Shown: positions 1 through 10,224, counted from the first letter of the stretch. The stretch: 64,000 nt of DNA from Microbacterium terregens (GCF_027922045.1 NZ_BSEX01000004.1:1-64000), one strand, 5' to 3'. Numbers and translations are program-made. Notes: generated from the sequence alone by a model not told the origin.

Positions 1-130
1 CAAAACGCCGGCGCTCCAGCAAACCCCTCTTTCAAGAGGCGCTCAGCACCAGGTTTTTTGCGACCTCAGCAAGCGCTCCAGTTCGGTGCGCCGCTGCGGT
101 GAACGGGTCTCTAGAGGCATCACCCAAACC

Positions 131-159
131 CGTCAAACCCATTTTTCAAAAATGTGACG
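131..159. promoter_or_regulatory. AT-rich dyad upstream of the flippase gene
   Basis: Positions 140-146 (CATTTTT) and 148-154 (AAAAATG) form a 7-bp inverted repeat around one central base. CGTCA at 131-135 and TGACG at 155-159 extend it imperfectly. It lies about 70 nt before the flippase start in an otherwise GC-rich stretch. It could be an operator or a hairpin from an upstream transcript. Nothing else recognisable was found in 1-230. Confidence 0.25.
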
Positions 160-230
160 GAAGAGTTGAAAAGTCCCGGATTTCTGCGGTTTTTGTGGCG
201 CACGGCGCCGGCTCGGCATAGGCCGGAACC

Positions 231-1706
231 ATGGATGCGCCCCTTCAGGAGACGAATCGCCCCGCCGAATCGCTGCGGCAACAGGTCCGCTCTGCGATTC
301 TGTGGCGCTCAGGCACGCAGATCGTCGGCCAGCTGATCGCATGGGCGTCCACCTTCCTGGTAATCCGGATCCTGAGCCCGCAGGATTACGGCCTGTTCGC
401 CATGACCCAGGTCGTGCTGGTCGTGCTCAACATGCTGAACGGCTACGGCCTTGCGAGCGCACTGATCCAGAAGCCGGAGGTCGACGATCGCGCGATCCGG
501 CAGCTGTTCGGGATGCTGCTGGTGCTGAACGGGGCACTCGCGATCCTCCAGATCGCGGCGGCACCGCTGGCGGCCACCTATTTCCGGCACCCCCAGGTCG
601 CCGAACTGCTGCGCGTGCAGGCGCTGCTGTATCTCGCCACCCCCTTCATCGCCTTTCCCTATGCGCTGCTGAGCCGCGCGATGGATTTCCGACGCCAGGC
701 GGCGGTGAACCTGCTCTCGGCCGTGCTGGGAGCCCTCGCGGCTCTTGGCGGCGCACTCGGGGGGCTGGGTGTCTGGACCCTGGTGCTGGCGCCGATGGTG
801 CTGTTCGGGACGCGCGCCATCGGCATGATGGTGGCGGCGCGTGCATGGGTACGCCCGAGCTTCGACTTTCGAGGCGCCGGGGGGATCGCCCGCTATGGCG
901 TCCTGATGGCGACGAGCCAGCTGTTCTGGGTCATCCAGAGCCAGGCCGACGTCTTCGTTGCCGGGCGGCACCTGGATGCCCATGCGCTCGGCATCTACAC
1001 GACGAGCCTGTTCCTGGCGCAGATCCTGGTCGCGAAGTTCGTGCCGCCGATCAACGACGTCGCCTTTTCCGCCTATGCCCGGATCCAGCATGACCGCAGC
1101 TCGGTCGCCGCCGCGTTCCTGATGGGCGTTCGCATGGTGCTGCTGGTGGCGATGCCCTTCTACCTCGGCCTCGCGGTGGTGGCCGAGCCGCTGGTGTCGG
1201 TGGTTCTAGGCGAGAAGTGGCTGGAGACCGGCCCCGTCGTGGGGCTGCTCGCGCTCGCCATGCCGTTCCTGACCCTGCAGATCCTGTTCGCCCCGGCGTG
1301 CGATGCGTGTGGGCGGCCTGGCATCAGCGCGGGCAATGGTGCGATCGGGGCGATCCTGCTGCCGATCGCCTTTCTTGTCGGCGTGCGCCATGGCGTCCTG
1401 GGTCTCGCCACCGCCTGGCTCATTACCGCGCCCCTGTACCTCGCGCTTTGTGCGTGGCGGACGCTGCCGGTGATCGGGGTGCGCGCAGGGGCGCTCGCCG
1501 TGGCCGTCTGCCAGCCCTTGCTGGGGAGCGTCGGCATGGCGCTCGCCGTGCTGCTGGTCGACCAGCTGTTGCCGCCGCTCGCGCCCTTGCCGCGAGTGGC
1601 CATCCTGGTTCCGGCCGGAGCGCTGGTCTACGCGGGCTGGATGCTGACCTTCGGACGCGGGCTGCTGGCCGAGGCGCTGGCGCTGGTCCGGTCGCGACGG
1701 GCCTGA
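231..1706 (+). CDS. Lipopolysaccharide/polysaccharide flippase (Wzx/WzxC-like, MOP superfamily)
   Basis: The 491-residue protein is almost entirely hydrophobic, with about a dozen predicted membrane segments starting near residue 35. Its N-terminal region (SGTQIVGQLIAWASTFLVIR, then LSPQDYGLFAM) is the usual opening of polysaccharide export flippases. From family knowledge, these move lipid-linked sugar repeat units across the inner membrane for O-antigen, colanic-acid or exopolysaccharide synthesis. The start follows a purine-rich stretch (AGGCCGG). The gene ends 9 nt from the convergent CBS-protein gene. No glycosyltransferase is visible because the window begins just upstream, so a polysaccharide cluster may lie to the left. 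The substrate cannot be deduced. Confidence 0.85.
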   Translation: MDAPLQETNRPAESLRQQVRSAILWRSGTQIVGQLIAWASTFLVIRILSPQDYGLFAMTQVVLVVLNMLNGYGLASALIQKPEVDDRAIRQLFGMLLVLNGALAILQIAAAPLAATYFRHPQVAELLRVQALLYLATPFIAFPYALLSRAMDFRRQAAVNLLSAVLGALAALGGALGGLGVWTLVLAPMVLFGTRAIGMMVAARAWVRPSFDFRGAGGIARYGVLMATSQLFWVIQSQADVFVAGRHLDAHALGIYTTSLFLAQILVAKFVPPINDVAFSAYARIQHDRSSVAAAFLMGVRMVLLVAMPFYLGLAVVAEPLVSVVLGEKWLETGPVVGLLALAMPFLTLQILFAPACDACGRPGISAGNGAIGAILLPIAFLVGVRHGVLGLATAWLITAPLYLALCAWRTLPVIGVRAGALAVAVCQPLLGSVGMALAVLLVDQLLPPLAPLPRVAILVPAGALVYAGWMLTFGRGLLAEALALVRSRRA

Positions 1707-1715
1707 GGCCGTCGG

Positions 1716-2141
1716 TCAGCTGCCGATATAGGCGCGCATCGCCTGCGCCTCGGCCTCGATGCGTTCGATCCGGTGCTTCACTAGGTCGCCGATCGAGACG
1801 ATGCCGACGAGACGGCCCGATTCGACCACGGGAAGATGGCGGATGCGCCGGTGCGTCATCAACGACAGGGCCGCGAGCACGGGCTCCTGCGGGGAGACGG
1901 TGACGGCGGGCGCGGTCATGGCCGCGGTCACCGGACGATCGAGCGTGGCCGCCCCGCCGTGATGCAGGCAGCCGATCACGTCGCGTTCCGAAAAGACGCC
2001 CAGGATCGAGTCTCCCTCGATCACCGGCACCGCGCCGATCCGTCGCTCGGCGAGGAGGTGGACGGCGTCGCCCACCGTCCTCCCGGCGTCGATGGAGACC
2101 ACGTCATGGCCCTTGCCGCTCAGGATCACCGCGATGGTCAT
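1716..2141 (-). CDS. CBS-domain protein (two tandem CBS motifs)
   Basis: This 141-residue soluble protein consists of a CBS pair and little else. The first motif is around residues 10-65 (VGDAVHLLAERRIGAVPV) and the second around 75-130 (VLAALSLMTHRRIRHLPVV). Stand-alone CBS pairs typically bind adenosine nucleotides and modulate partner proteins, but no catalytic domain is present and the partner is unknown. The ATG at 2141 is preceded by a strong GGAGGG Shine-Dalgarno. The open frame continues upstream to 2492, but that extension is antisense to the next gene and has shadow-like composition, so it was excluded. It diverges from the small membrane-protein gene. Confidence 0.85.
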   Translation of the reverse strand: MTIAVILSGKGHDVVSIDAGRTVGDAVHLLAERRIGAVPVIEGDSILGVFSERDVIGCLHHGGAATLDRPVTAAMTAPAVTVSPQEPVLAALSLMTHRRIRHLPVVESGRLVGIVSIGDLVKHRIERIEAEAQAMRAYIGS

Positions 2142-2212
2142 CGCACCCTCCTCTGCCGCCGCGTGCATCGACGAGGGTTGAGCATCCCATGTTTCGATGG
2201 GATTGCAAGACG

Positions 2213-2533
2213 ATGCTGCACGATGAGCCTGATCCGCTGGACGATCCGACCTATGCGCGCTTCGCCTGGGGCCGGTTCCGGCGGCTGCTGAAGTGGATGG
2301 CCGCCGTCGCGGCGCTCGCCGCGGGCGTCGCGGTGGCGTTGCTGTGGCACCTGGTCGGTCCGCTGCCGATCCACATGGCGATCGCGACCGCGCTCGGTGT
2401 CGGCTTGTCGGTGTTGATGGCGGCGGTGCTGATGGGGCTGATCTTCCTGAGCTCGGGCACGGGCCACGATGCTGCAGTCGACCGGTTCGCACGCAAGGAC
2501 CGCCCCGAGGCCGACTCTCCCGACACGGAATAA
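2213..2533 (+). CDS. Small two-TM membrane protein, function unknown
   Basis: A 106-residue protein starting MLHDEPDPLDDPTYARFAWG. An acidic N-terminus precedes a basic stretch (RFRRLLKW) and two hydrophobic segments at about residues 30-50 and 55-80. The tail is hydrophilic and charged. I do not recognise a named domain; similar short proteins are often annotated as hypothetical in sphingomonads. The ATG at 2213 was preferred to the one at 2189 because the first eight residues (MFRWDCKT) look untranslated. The gene ends at a clear hairpin terminator. Confidence 0.65.
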   Translation: MLHDEPDPLDDPTYARFAWGRFRRLLKWMAAVAALAAGVAVALLWHLVGPLPIHMAIATALGVGLSVLMAAVLMGLIFLSSGTGHDAAVDRFARKDRPEADSPDTE

Positions 2534-2535
2534 CA

Positions 2536-2575
2536 AAAGGGCCGGCACCGCTGGTTGCGGTACCGGCCCCTTGTT
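2536..2575. terminator. Bidirectional hairpin terminator
   Basis: GGGCCGGCACCGC (2539-2551) pairs with GCGGTACCGGCCC (2557-2569), with one G-U wobble and a short loop. TTGTTTT follows on the plus strand; on the minus strand the CTTTTGTTA sequence follows. It sits between two convergent genes and probably serves both. Confidence 0.8.
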
Positions 2576-2594
2576 TTCAGGCGTGCGCTCGACC

Positions 2595-3386
2595 TCAGGC
2601 GGCCGGCGGCATCACCTCGTCGTCGGCGCGGACGCGGCGGCGGCGGCGGGGACGCTCCTCACCCTCGCCTTCCACAGCACCGAGCGCCGGCGGCAGCCGG
2701 TCCGCATCGATCCCATGAGCCTCGGCCGCAGCCTCTGCCGGCTGCTCGGCGTCACGACGACGGGCGCGCGGGCGAGCGCGGGGCGTGCGCGCCTCTGCCT
2801 CCACCGGCTGCACGTCCGCATCGTTGGCGGCTTCGGCAGGAACCAGCTGCAACTGGTCCACGGGAGCGCCATCCACCTCGGTCTGAGTCACGGGCGGGCG
2901 TTCGCCGCGCGGCGCGCGCTCGGTCCGCGGACGTGCGTCCCGCTGAGGGCGATCCTCGCGCTGCGGACGATCCTCACGCTGGGACCGGTCTTCGCGGCGG
3001 GGGCGGTCCTCGCGCTGGCCCCGCTCCTCGCGCTGCGGGCGGTCGTTGCCGCCGTTCTCGCCCTCGAACTCGAACTCCTCGCCGTCGTCATCGGAGGCGA
3101 AGTCACCGCGCTGGCGCTGGTTCTCTTCGACGCGCGCGCGATTGTCGTTGAGCACGCGGAAATAGTGATCGGCGAACTGGAAGTAATATTCCGAGTTGAC
3201 CCGATCGCCCTGCATCTGCGCGTCGCGAGCCAGGTTCTTGTACTTTTCCAGCAGCTGCGCGGCATTGCCGCGTGCACGACTGTCGATACGATTGCCGTTA
3301 TCGGAACGGCCGGGGCTGCCGCCCCCGCCTTGAGGACGCTGCCCACCACGGCCGCGACGGCGGCCGGCTTGCCGGTTGTTTATCAA
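2595..3386 (-). CDS. DUF4167 domain-containing protein, highly charged tail
   Basis: The 263-residue protein opens with an Arg/Gly/Gln-rich segment (residues 5-28). A conserved helical domain follows at about 38-95 (GNAAQLLEKYKNLARDAQMQ, YYFQFADHYFRVL), matching the DUF4167 family of alphaproteobacteria. A long low-complexity stretch of acidic residues comes next, then Arg-Glu-Asp repeats (about residues 120-175), and the C-terminus is Arg/Ala-rich. Family function is unknown; an RNA-binding role is plausible from charge only. The first codon is TTG (3386), with GGGA about 9 nt upstream. It lies downstream of prmC, as in related genomes. The 244-nt gap between the two genes has no other recognisable gene. 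Confidence 0.8.
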   Translation of the reverse strand: MINNRQAGRRRGRGGQRPQGGGGSPGRSDNGNRIDSRARGNAAQLLEKYKNLARDAQMQGDRVNSEYYFQFADHYFRVLNDNRARVEENQRQRGDFASDDDGEEFEFEGENGGNDRPQREERGQREDRPRREDRSQREDRPQREDRPQRDARPRTERAPRGERPPVTQTEVDGAPVDQLQLVPAEAANDADVQPVEAEARTPRARPRARRRDAEQPAEAAAEAHGIDADRLPPALGAVEGEGEERPRRRRRVRADDEVMPPAA

Positions 3387-3630
3387 CGTGTGTGTGTCCC
3401 GTTCAAAACTGTCCGTCGATCCTGTCGATCCCGGATGCTGCCTGTCGCGGAGACGCGCTCTTGCGCGACCCCGTCTGCCATGGCCACCGGACCGCAGTGG
3501 CGCGCATGACGCTGGAGGGGGCAGTGCCCCGAACTCACCTGTGACTGGTCGAAGGTGGCTTGCCCCGCCCCGGTCTTAGCGGCTGCACGGGCGATCTCCA
3601 AGGGGAAATATGGGGGTGCCGACGCCGGAT

Positions 3631-4448
3631 TCAACGGGCAACGAGCGCGCGAGGGCGCCCGCCCAGATCCGGTGCGACGCGGGTTGAAAGCCCCTGGGCA
3701 TGGAGCAGCGCGGACACCGCCTCCGCCTGGGTGAAGCCGATCTCCACCACCGCGATCCCGCCGGGCGCGAGCAGCCGCGCGAGTTGGGGTGCTAGCAGGC
3801 GATAGGCGTCCAGTCCGTCCGCCCCGGCGAACAAGGCCCCGGCGGGCTCATGCCCGACCACTTCCTGCGGCAGGCGCTCGTCCGTGCCGATATAGGGGGG
3901 GTTGGTGAGAACCAGGTCGAAGCGTGCGTCCAACGCCGCCGCCCAGTTGCCCAGCATGAAGCTCGCCCGCCCGCCCATGCCGAGCCGCTCGGCATTGCGG
4001 CGTGCATAGTCCAGGGCGTCGGTTGACCGGTCGACCCCGAGACCCTGCGCATCCGGCCATTGGTCCAGCGCAGCGAGCAGCAGCGTGCCGGGTCCGGTAC
4101 CCAGGTCGAGCACGGTCGCCGGGGCGCGATCGGCGAAGTGCGCCACCGCCGCCTCGATCAGCGTCTCGCTGTCGGCGCGCGGGACCAACGCGCCCGGCCC
4201 CACCTCCAGATCGATCGTCCAGAAGGCGCGGCTGCCGGTCAGATAGGCGACCGGGGTATGCGCCAACCGCGCCTCGACGAGCGCGGAAAAGCCAGCCGGC
4301 ACCGGATCGGCGAGGCGCCCGAGCAGCAGCGCATTGCGCTCGACTCCCATCGCGTGGGCCATCAGCAGTTCGGCATCGAGCCGCGGCGTGTCCGAGACGG
4401 TGGCGATCCGCTGTGCCGCCTCCCGCACCGCCTCGGCGGCGGTGGGCG

Positions 4449-4452
<4 letters not shown>
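3631..4452 (-). CDS. prmC: Release factor glutamine methyltransferase PrmC/HemK
   Basis: This 273-residue SAM-dependent enzyme N5-methylates the glutamine of the GGQ motif in RF1 and RF2. An N-terminal helical substrate-binding domain covers about residues 1-75. The Rossmann methyltransferase domain carries LDLGTGPG at 115-122 and the catalytic NPPY at 184-187. It starts with GTG at 4452 inside a GTGA overlap with the prfA stop, so translation is probably coupled to its own substrate protein. Length and motifs are standard. Confidence 0.97.
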
Positions 4453-5521
<1,069 letters not shown>

Positions 5522-5525
<4 letters not shown>

Positions 5526-6898
5526 GCGCGTTCTATCAAATAGAACAACGCGCCAGTGGCAGCCGTTTCCTCGCCGGTTGAATAAGGCAGGTTCGTCTCG
5601 GCTGCTATGATGTCGAAGCCTCCGGCTCTCAGCGAACCCACGATGTCATCGAACTTGCCTGAAGGTACGCCGAACCTCCCGGTCCAAAAACGAAGGGTCG
5701 CAAGCTCCCCTCCTGCAGAGTCCTCAAGGAGAAGCATCGCTGCAGACTTTTTCCGAGCTTTCTCGAACAACTTGTTTCGACTACGACCCAAGTACCCTTC
5801 TACGCTGAGCAACGGCCGGTCGAACCTGGCAGAGGCATTCTTCCTCAGTGCGGGTACGATGCGCTGAACCACGAGATCCGTGCGGCTACCTCCCGAAATT
5901 ACCGCCACATCGTTTACAGTGGTCTCGTCCGGGGAAGGCTCCTCCAGCAACATCGCCAGCCGCTCGATGCCGGCCGCCCAGCCCACGCCCGGCGTCTCGG
6001 GACCACCGAGCGAGCCGATCAGCCCGTCGTAGCGGCCGCCGGCGAGCACCGTGCCCTGGGCGCCGAGCCGATCGGTCACGAACTCGAATGCGGTGTGGCG
6101 GTAATAGTCGAGCCCGCGCACCAGCCGATCGTTGCGGGTCCACGCCACGCCCGCGGCGTCCAGCCCCGCCGTCACCGCGGCAAAGAAGTCGCGCGCCTCG
6201 CTAGTCAGGTAGTCGTCGATCCCCGGCGCGCTGTCTGCGACCGGGCGATCGCGCGGGTCCTTGGAGTCCAGGATGCGCAGCGGATTCTTGTCGAGCCGCG
6301 CCAGGCTGTCCTCGCTCAGCACGTCGCGGTGCGCCTCGAAGTGCGCGACCAGCGCGGCGCGCCACGCGTCGCGGGTTTCCGCATCGCCCAGCGTGTTGAG
6401 CTGCAACGTCACACCATCGGCGATGCCGAGCTCGTGGAGCAGCTGGTCGGCAAAGGCGAGAAGTTCGACATCGGCGCCGGGCTCGGCCGCGCCGATCACC
6501 TCGGCATCGATCTGGTGGAACTGGCGATAGCGCCCCTTCTGCGGCCGCTCGTAGCGGAACACCGGGCCGTGGGTCGCGATCTTGAGCGGGGCGAACTGCT
6601 GCCACCCGTCGGTCAGGTAGGCGCGGGCGATGCCGGCGGTGAACTCCGGGCGGAGCGTCAGCGAATCGCCGCCGCGATCCTCGAAGCTGTACATCTCTTT
6701 CGAGACGACGTCGGTGGTCTCGCCCAGCGAGCGCGCGAAGACGGCGGTCGATTCGAACACCGGCAGCTCGACGCGACTGAAGCAATAGAGTCGGCGGATG
6801 CGCTCGAAGGCGTCGACCACGCGGCCGAAGCGGCGCTGGTCTGCGCCGAAGATGTCCTGGGTGCCGCGGATGGGGCGGGGCGTTTCGATGCGGGCCAT
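5522..6898 (-). CDS. hisS: Histidyl-tRNA synthetase with atypical, low-GC C-terminal domain
   Basis: The 458-residue protein charges tRNA-His. The class II core (residues 1-320) is ordinary: motif 2 region 114-129 ([16 protein letters not shown]), HisA motif RGLDYY at 261-266, AGGRYDG at 286-292 and motif 3 [11 protein letters not shown] at 306-316. After residue 320 the sequence no longer resembles the usual HisRS anticodon-binding domain. The normal GNLKKRMKRAN-type helix is replaced by [14 protein letters not shown], and about 140 residues follow where about 100 are usual. Hand-counted GC falls from 92/120 (5941-6060) to 238/420 (5521-5940). The alternating strand/helix pattern could still be an anticodon-binding fold. 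This looks like a recombined foreign 3' segment. The reading frame is intact. Confidence 0.93.
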
Positions 6899-6978
6899 GG
6901 CGGCGCTCTCTAGGGCTGGTCCGCAGCTCCGGCAATCGCGCGGCGGGAACGCCGTGGCGGGCGGAGGCGGAAAGAAGG

Positions 6979-7052
6979 TGGAGCGGGTAACGGGAATCGA
7001 ACCCGTGTATTCAGCTTGGAAGGCTGCTGCACTACCATTGTGCTATACCCGC
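6979..7052 (-). tRNA. tRNA-Gly (anticodon TCC)
   Basis: A 74-nt cloverleaf on the minus strand. The acceptor stem GCGGGTA/TACCCGC is perfect, the anticodon loop is CTTCCAA with anticodon TCC, the T loop is GGTTCGATTCC, and CCA is encoded at 6979-6981. It lies upstream of hisS on the same strand. Confidence 0.97.
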
Positions 7053-7107
7053 CCGATGCGCCGGAGGTAGCCGCGCCAAGCGGCGGACGCAAGAGCCCCC
7101 TCCCCAA

Positions 7108-7221
7108 CCGTTTGCCTCGAGTAGCCGTCGAGCTTGTCGAGACGGCGTATCGAGAGGTCGGCCGTTGTGGCTCTCTCGATACGGGCTCTCGACAAGCTCG
7201 ATCCCTACTCGAGACAAACGG
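7108..7221. repeat. Palindromic intergenic repeat, copy 1 of 3
   Basis: A 114-bp imperfect palindrome. CCGTTTGCCTCGAGTAG at the left end is the reverse complement, with one mismatch, of CTACTCGAGACAAACGG at the right end. TCGAGCTTGTCGAG and CTCGACAAGCTCGA pair inside it. The 49-nt right part (7173-7221) is identical in the copies at 36762-36876 and 63067-63177. It lies between the 3' end of the YnfA-type gene and tRNA-Gly. It has no coding capacity and would fold into a long hairpin. Confidence 0.92.
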
Positions 7222-7269
7222 TGTGGGGGGAGGCGAGATCGGCTGAAGAGGGAGGTAGGGACCCGCCCC

Positions 7270-7590
7270 TCACCGCGGCCCAAACAGGATCGCCAGGCAC
7301 CCCACCAGACACAGCCCCCCGCCGATCAGGTCGAAGCGGTCCGGCCGCAGCCCCTCGACCAGCCACATCCAGCCGAGCGAAGTCGCCACATAGATGCCGC
7401 CATAGGCCGCATAGGCGCGCGCCGCCGCGGGCGTGTCGGCAAAGGTGAGGATCCAGGCGAAGCCGGCAAGCGCGACCAGGCCGGGGATCAGCCACAAGGG
7501 CGATGCGCCGAGCCGCGCCCATTTCCAGAACGCGAAGCATCCGCCGATCTCAAGCATGGCTGCGGCGATGAAGATCAGGGGGGTCGGCAG
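7270..7590 (-). CDS. YnfA/UPF0060-family small membrane protein
   Basis: About 106 residues with four hydrophobic segments. It matches YnfA (UPF0060) through the [33 protein letters not shown] and [13 protein letters not shown] blocks. The family is distantly related to small multidrug-resistance exporters, but its function is unsettled. No ATG, GTG or TTG in frame gives the expected N-terminus. The first ATG (7557) would remove half of the first membrane helix. A CTG at 7590 has AAAGGG nine nt upstream and gives the family length, so I chose it. The gene starts only 49 nt after tRNA-Tyr on the same strand and may be co-transcribed with it. Confidence 0.78.
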   Translation of the reverse strand: MPTPLIFIAAAMLEIGGCFAFWKWARLGASPLWLIPGLVALAGFAWILTFADTPAAARAYAAYGGIYVATSLGWMWLVEGLRPDRFDLIGGGLCLVGCLAILFGPR

Positions 7591-7639
7591 CGCAGGTGTC
7601 CCTTTTTCCGGGAGAACCGATCCGCCGCGCCGGGGCGGA

Positions 7640-7725
7640 TGGTGGAAGGGGCTGGATTCGAACCAGCGTACACTTGCGTGGGCAGATTTACAGTCTGCTG
7701 CCTTTAACCACTCGGCCACCCTTCC
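7640..7725 (-). tRNA. tRNA-Tyr (anticodon GTA)
   Basis: An 86-nt class II tRNA on the minus strand. The acceptor stem is GGAAGGG/CCCTTCC, the anticodon loop contains GTA (CTGTAAA), there is a long variable arm typical of tRNA-Tyr, and the T arm reads GGTTCGAATCC. CCA is encoded at 7640-7642. Confidence 0.97.
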
Positions 7726-7859
7726 ACGGGGCCGCTTCGCTGAAGCGAGGTGGCCCATTGCCGTCCCGCCGCCACGCTGTCAACGGCTTGCGCGCCTTTC
7801 CTGGCCCGCATAGCGTCCATGACGACGCTTTTTCTCTTCCCTCCCACGAACGGAACCCG

Positions 7860-9467
7860 ATGCGCGCGCTCACTCTTGCCTTGTTTGCCACCGTTGCCGC
7901 CACACCCCTTGCCGCCCAGTCGGTCGATCGCGACGCCGTCAACCGGATCATCGAGGAAGGCACCAACCAGTCGGAAGTGATGCCGATCGCGCAGCACCTG
8001 ACGGACGTGATCGGCCCGCGGCTCACCAACTCGCCCGGCATGCGCCAGGCAGAGGAATGGACCCAGTCGAAGTTCCGCGAATGGGGCCTGAAGAACGTCC
8101 ACAAGGAAGGATTCGAGTTCGGCCGCGGCTGGTCGATCGTCAGCTCGAGCGTACGCATGGTGACCCCGCGCCCGATCCAGCTGACCGCGATCCCGATCGC
8201 CTGGACCCCCGGCACCAACGGCACTGTCACTGCGCCGGTGATCGTGGCGCCGATGTCCAAGGAAGCGGACTTCGCACGCTATCGCGGGCAGCTGGCGGGC
8301 AAGATCGTGATGGTGACCCAGCCGGACACCGGCTCGGAGCCGGACCGTCCCGCCTTCCGTCGGCTCAGCCAGCAGGAGCTCGCCGACCAGGACTTCTTCG
8401 AAGCACCGGTCAATGATCCGGAGGCGGCGGACCGCCGGCTCAAGCGGCTCGACTTCTCGCTCAAGCTCGACGCGTTCCTGAAGAGCGAGGGCGCGGTGGC
8501 GATGGCGACCATGTCCAGCCGCGACGGCATGTTGCTGCACGGCAGCGGCTATCTGTTCGGACGCGATCAGACCCCGGCGACGCCCGGGATCGAGATCGCG
8601 GCCGAGGACTATCGCCGCCTCGCCCGCCTCGCCCGCGTCGGCCAGGCACCGACGCTGGAAGTGACCAGCAACGTCCGCTTCGACGACAGCGACGTGCAGG
8701 CCTACAACATCCTCGCCGACATCCCTGGCACCGATCCCAAGGCCGGCTATGTGATGGCTGGTGCCCATCTCGACAGCTGGGCCGCAGGCGATGGCGCTTC
8801 CGACAACGCCGCGGGCTCTGCCGTGGTGATGGAGGCCGCGCGCATCCTATCGCAGATGGGGGTGCGGCCGAAGCGCACGATCCGCTTCGCGCTGTGGAAC
8901 GGCGAGGAACAGGGGCTGCTCGGCTCGCTCGCCTATATCGAGCAGCACATCGCCACGCGCGCGCCGGCCGCAACCGGGCCGACGACCGGCCTCGCCCGCT
9001 TCTATGGCTGGACCTCGCGCTGGCCGATCACGAAGAAGCCGGGCTACGACCAGCTCGCCGCCTATTTCAACCTCGACAACGGCTCGGGCAAGATCCGCGG
9101 CATCTATGCCGAGAACAACCAGGCCGCGGTGCCGATCTTCCGCGAATGGTTCGCGCCGTTCCAGGCGATGGGCGCCGGCACCGTGGCGATGCGCCGCACG
9201 TCGAGCACCGATCACTATTTCTTCCAGTCGATCGGGCTGCAGGGCTTTCAGTTCATCCAGGACCCGCTGGACTATGGCAGCCGCATCCACCACACCAATG
9301 CCGATACCTTCGACCATATGAAGGGCGAGGACCTGCGTCAGGCATCGATCATCATGGCTTCCTTCCTCCTCAATGCCGCCAACGCGGAAAAGCCGCTGCC
9401 GAAGCCGCCGCTGCCCCGCCAGCCGAAGGTCACCGACCCGTACGCCTGGCCGAAGGCGGAGGACTGA
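7860..9467 (+). CDS. Secreted M28-family metallopeptidase with PA-type insert
   Basis: A 535-residue exported peptidase. A signal peptide (MRALTLALFATVAATPLAAQ) is followed by a region with an inserted protease-associated-like domain, then the two-zinc M28 catalytic domain. Visible ligands are AGAHLDSW (around 300), DGASDNAAG (around 311), NGEEQGL (catalytic Glu pair, around 347), FNLDNG (around 405) and STDHYF (around 450). Such enzymes release N-terminal amino acids in the periplasm or outside the cell. ATG 7860 was chosen because it begins the signal peptide; the frame upstream overlaps tRNA-Tyr. Only 2 nt separate it from rlmB. Confidence 0.92.
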   Translation: MRALTLALFATVAATPLAAQSVDRDAVNRIIEEGTNQSEVMPIAQHLTDVIGPRLTNSPGMRQAEEWTQSKFREWGLKNVHKEGFEFGRGWSIVSSSVRMVTPRPIQLTAIPIAWTPGTNGTVTAPVIVAPMSKEADFARYRGQLAGKIVMVTQPDTGSEPDRPAFRRLSQQELADQDFFEAPVNDPEAADRRLKRLDFSLKLDAFLKSEGAVAMATMSSRDGMLLHGSGYLFGRDQTPATPGIEIAAEDYRRLARLARVGQAPTLEVTSNVRFDDSDVQAYNILADIPGTDPKAGYVMAGAHLDSWAAGDGASDNAAGSAVVMEAARILSQMGVRPKRTIRFALWNGEEQGLLGSLAYIEQHIATRAPAATGPTTGLARFYGWTSRWPITKKPGYDQLAAYFNLDNGSGKIRGIYAENNQAAVPIFREWFAPFQAMGAGTVAMRRTSSTDHYFFQSIGLQGFQFIQDPLDYGSRIHHTNADTFDHMKGEDLRQASIIMASFLLNAANAEKPLPKPPLPRQPKVTDPYAWPKAED

Positions 9468-9469
9468 GC

Positions 9470-10219
9470 ATGGCACGTCGTGGTCATCGCCCGAGCCAGG
9501 GCTCCCCGCAGCGCCCCCGTTTCTGGGGCCGCCATGCGGTACTCGCGGCGCTCGCGAACCCTGAGCGCACAGTGCGCAAGCTGTGGGGCACGCACGAGGC
9601 GTTGTCGCAGCTCGACCTTCCGTCGACGCTGACCGTCACCTATGCCGAGGCGGCCGACCTCGGTCGGCTGGTTCCGAATGACGCCCCGCATCAGGGCATG
9701 GTGGCAGAGGTCGATCCGCTGGAGGACATCTGGCTGGGCGACCTACTGGAGCGCGGCCGTTCCGACACCCGCCCGCTGCTGGTGCTCGATCAGGTCACCG
9801 ACCCGCACAATGTCGGCGCGATCCTGCGCTCGGCAGCCGCGTTCGACGCCCTCGGCATCGTGACGCAGGACCGGCATGCGCCGCCGGAGTCCGGCACCGT
9901 CGCCCGTACCGCGTCCGGGGCGCTGGAGATCGTCCCCTGGGTGCGCGTGGTGAACCTCGCCCGCGCGCTCGAGGAGATCGCCGAGGCCGGCTATTGGCGC
10001 ATCGGCCTGACCGGCAACACCGACCTAACGCTCGATCAGGCGATGGGATCGGACAAGGTCGCGCTGGTGCTGGGTGCCGAAGGCGAAGGCATGCGCCAGA
10101 ACACCGCGGCGCATTGCGACGTGCTCGCGCGGTTGCCGATCAGCGACCAGATCGAAAGCCTGAACGTCTCCAACGCAGCGGCCATCGCGCTCTACGCGGC
10201 GGCGACGCGGCGCGGCTGA
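9470..10219 (+). CDS. rlmB: TrmH/SpoU-family 2'-O-ribose methyltransferase (RlmB-type)
   Basis: A 249-residue protein with a basic leader, a short substrate-binding N-terminal domain (about 18-90) and a SPOUT knot domain. Motif 1 is DQVTDPHNVGAILRSA (around 107-122), motif 2 is LVLGAEGEGM (around 201), and motif 3 is SLNVSNAAAIALY (around 227-239). The family methylates a ribose in rRNA or tRNA using SAM; RlmB itself modifies Gm2251 of 23S rRNA. The fit to RlmB is good by length and motifs, but the target base is inferred. It follows the peptidase gene by 2 nt and ends at a UUCG-capped hairpin. Confidence 0.88.
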   Translation: MARRGHRPSQGSPQRPRFWGRHAVLAALANPERTVRKLWGTHEALSQLDLPSTLTVTYAEAADLGRLVPNDAPHQGMVAEVDPLEDIWLGDLLERGRSDTRPLLVLDQVTDPHNVGAILRSAAAFDALGIVTQDRHAPPESGTVARTASGALEIVPWVRVVNLARALEEIAEAGYWRIGLTGNTDLTLDQAMGSDKVALVLGAEGEGMRQNTAAHCDVLARLPISDQIESLNVSNAAAIALYAAATRRG

Positions 10220-10224
10220 GGACG

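Noticed and set aside
2469..3509. A 346-codon plus-strand frame opposite the DUF4167 gene
   Set aside because: Its Leu/Ala repeats are the complement of the Arg-Glu-Asp repeat codons, with no start signal or homology.
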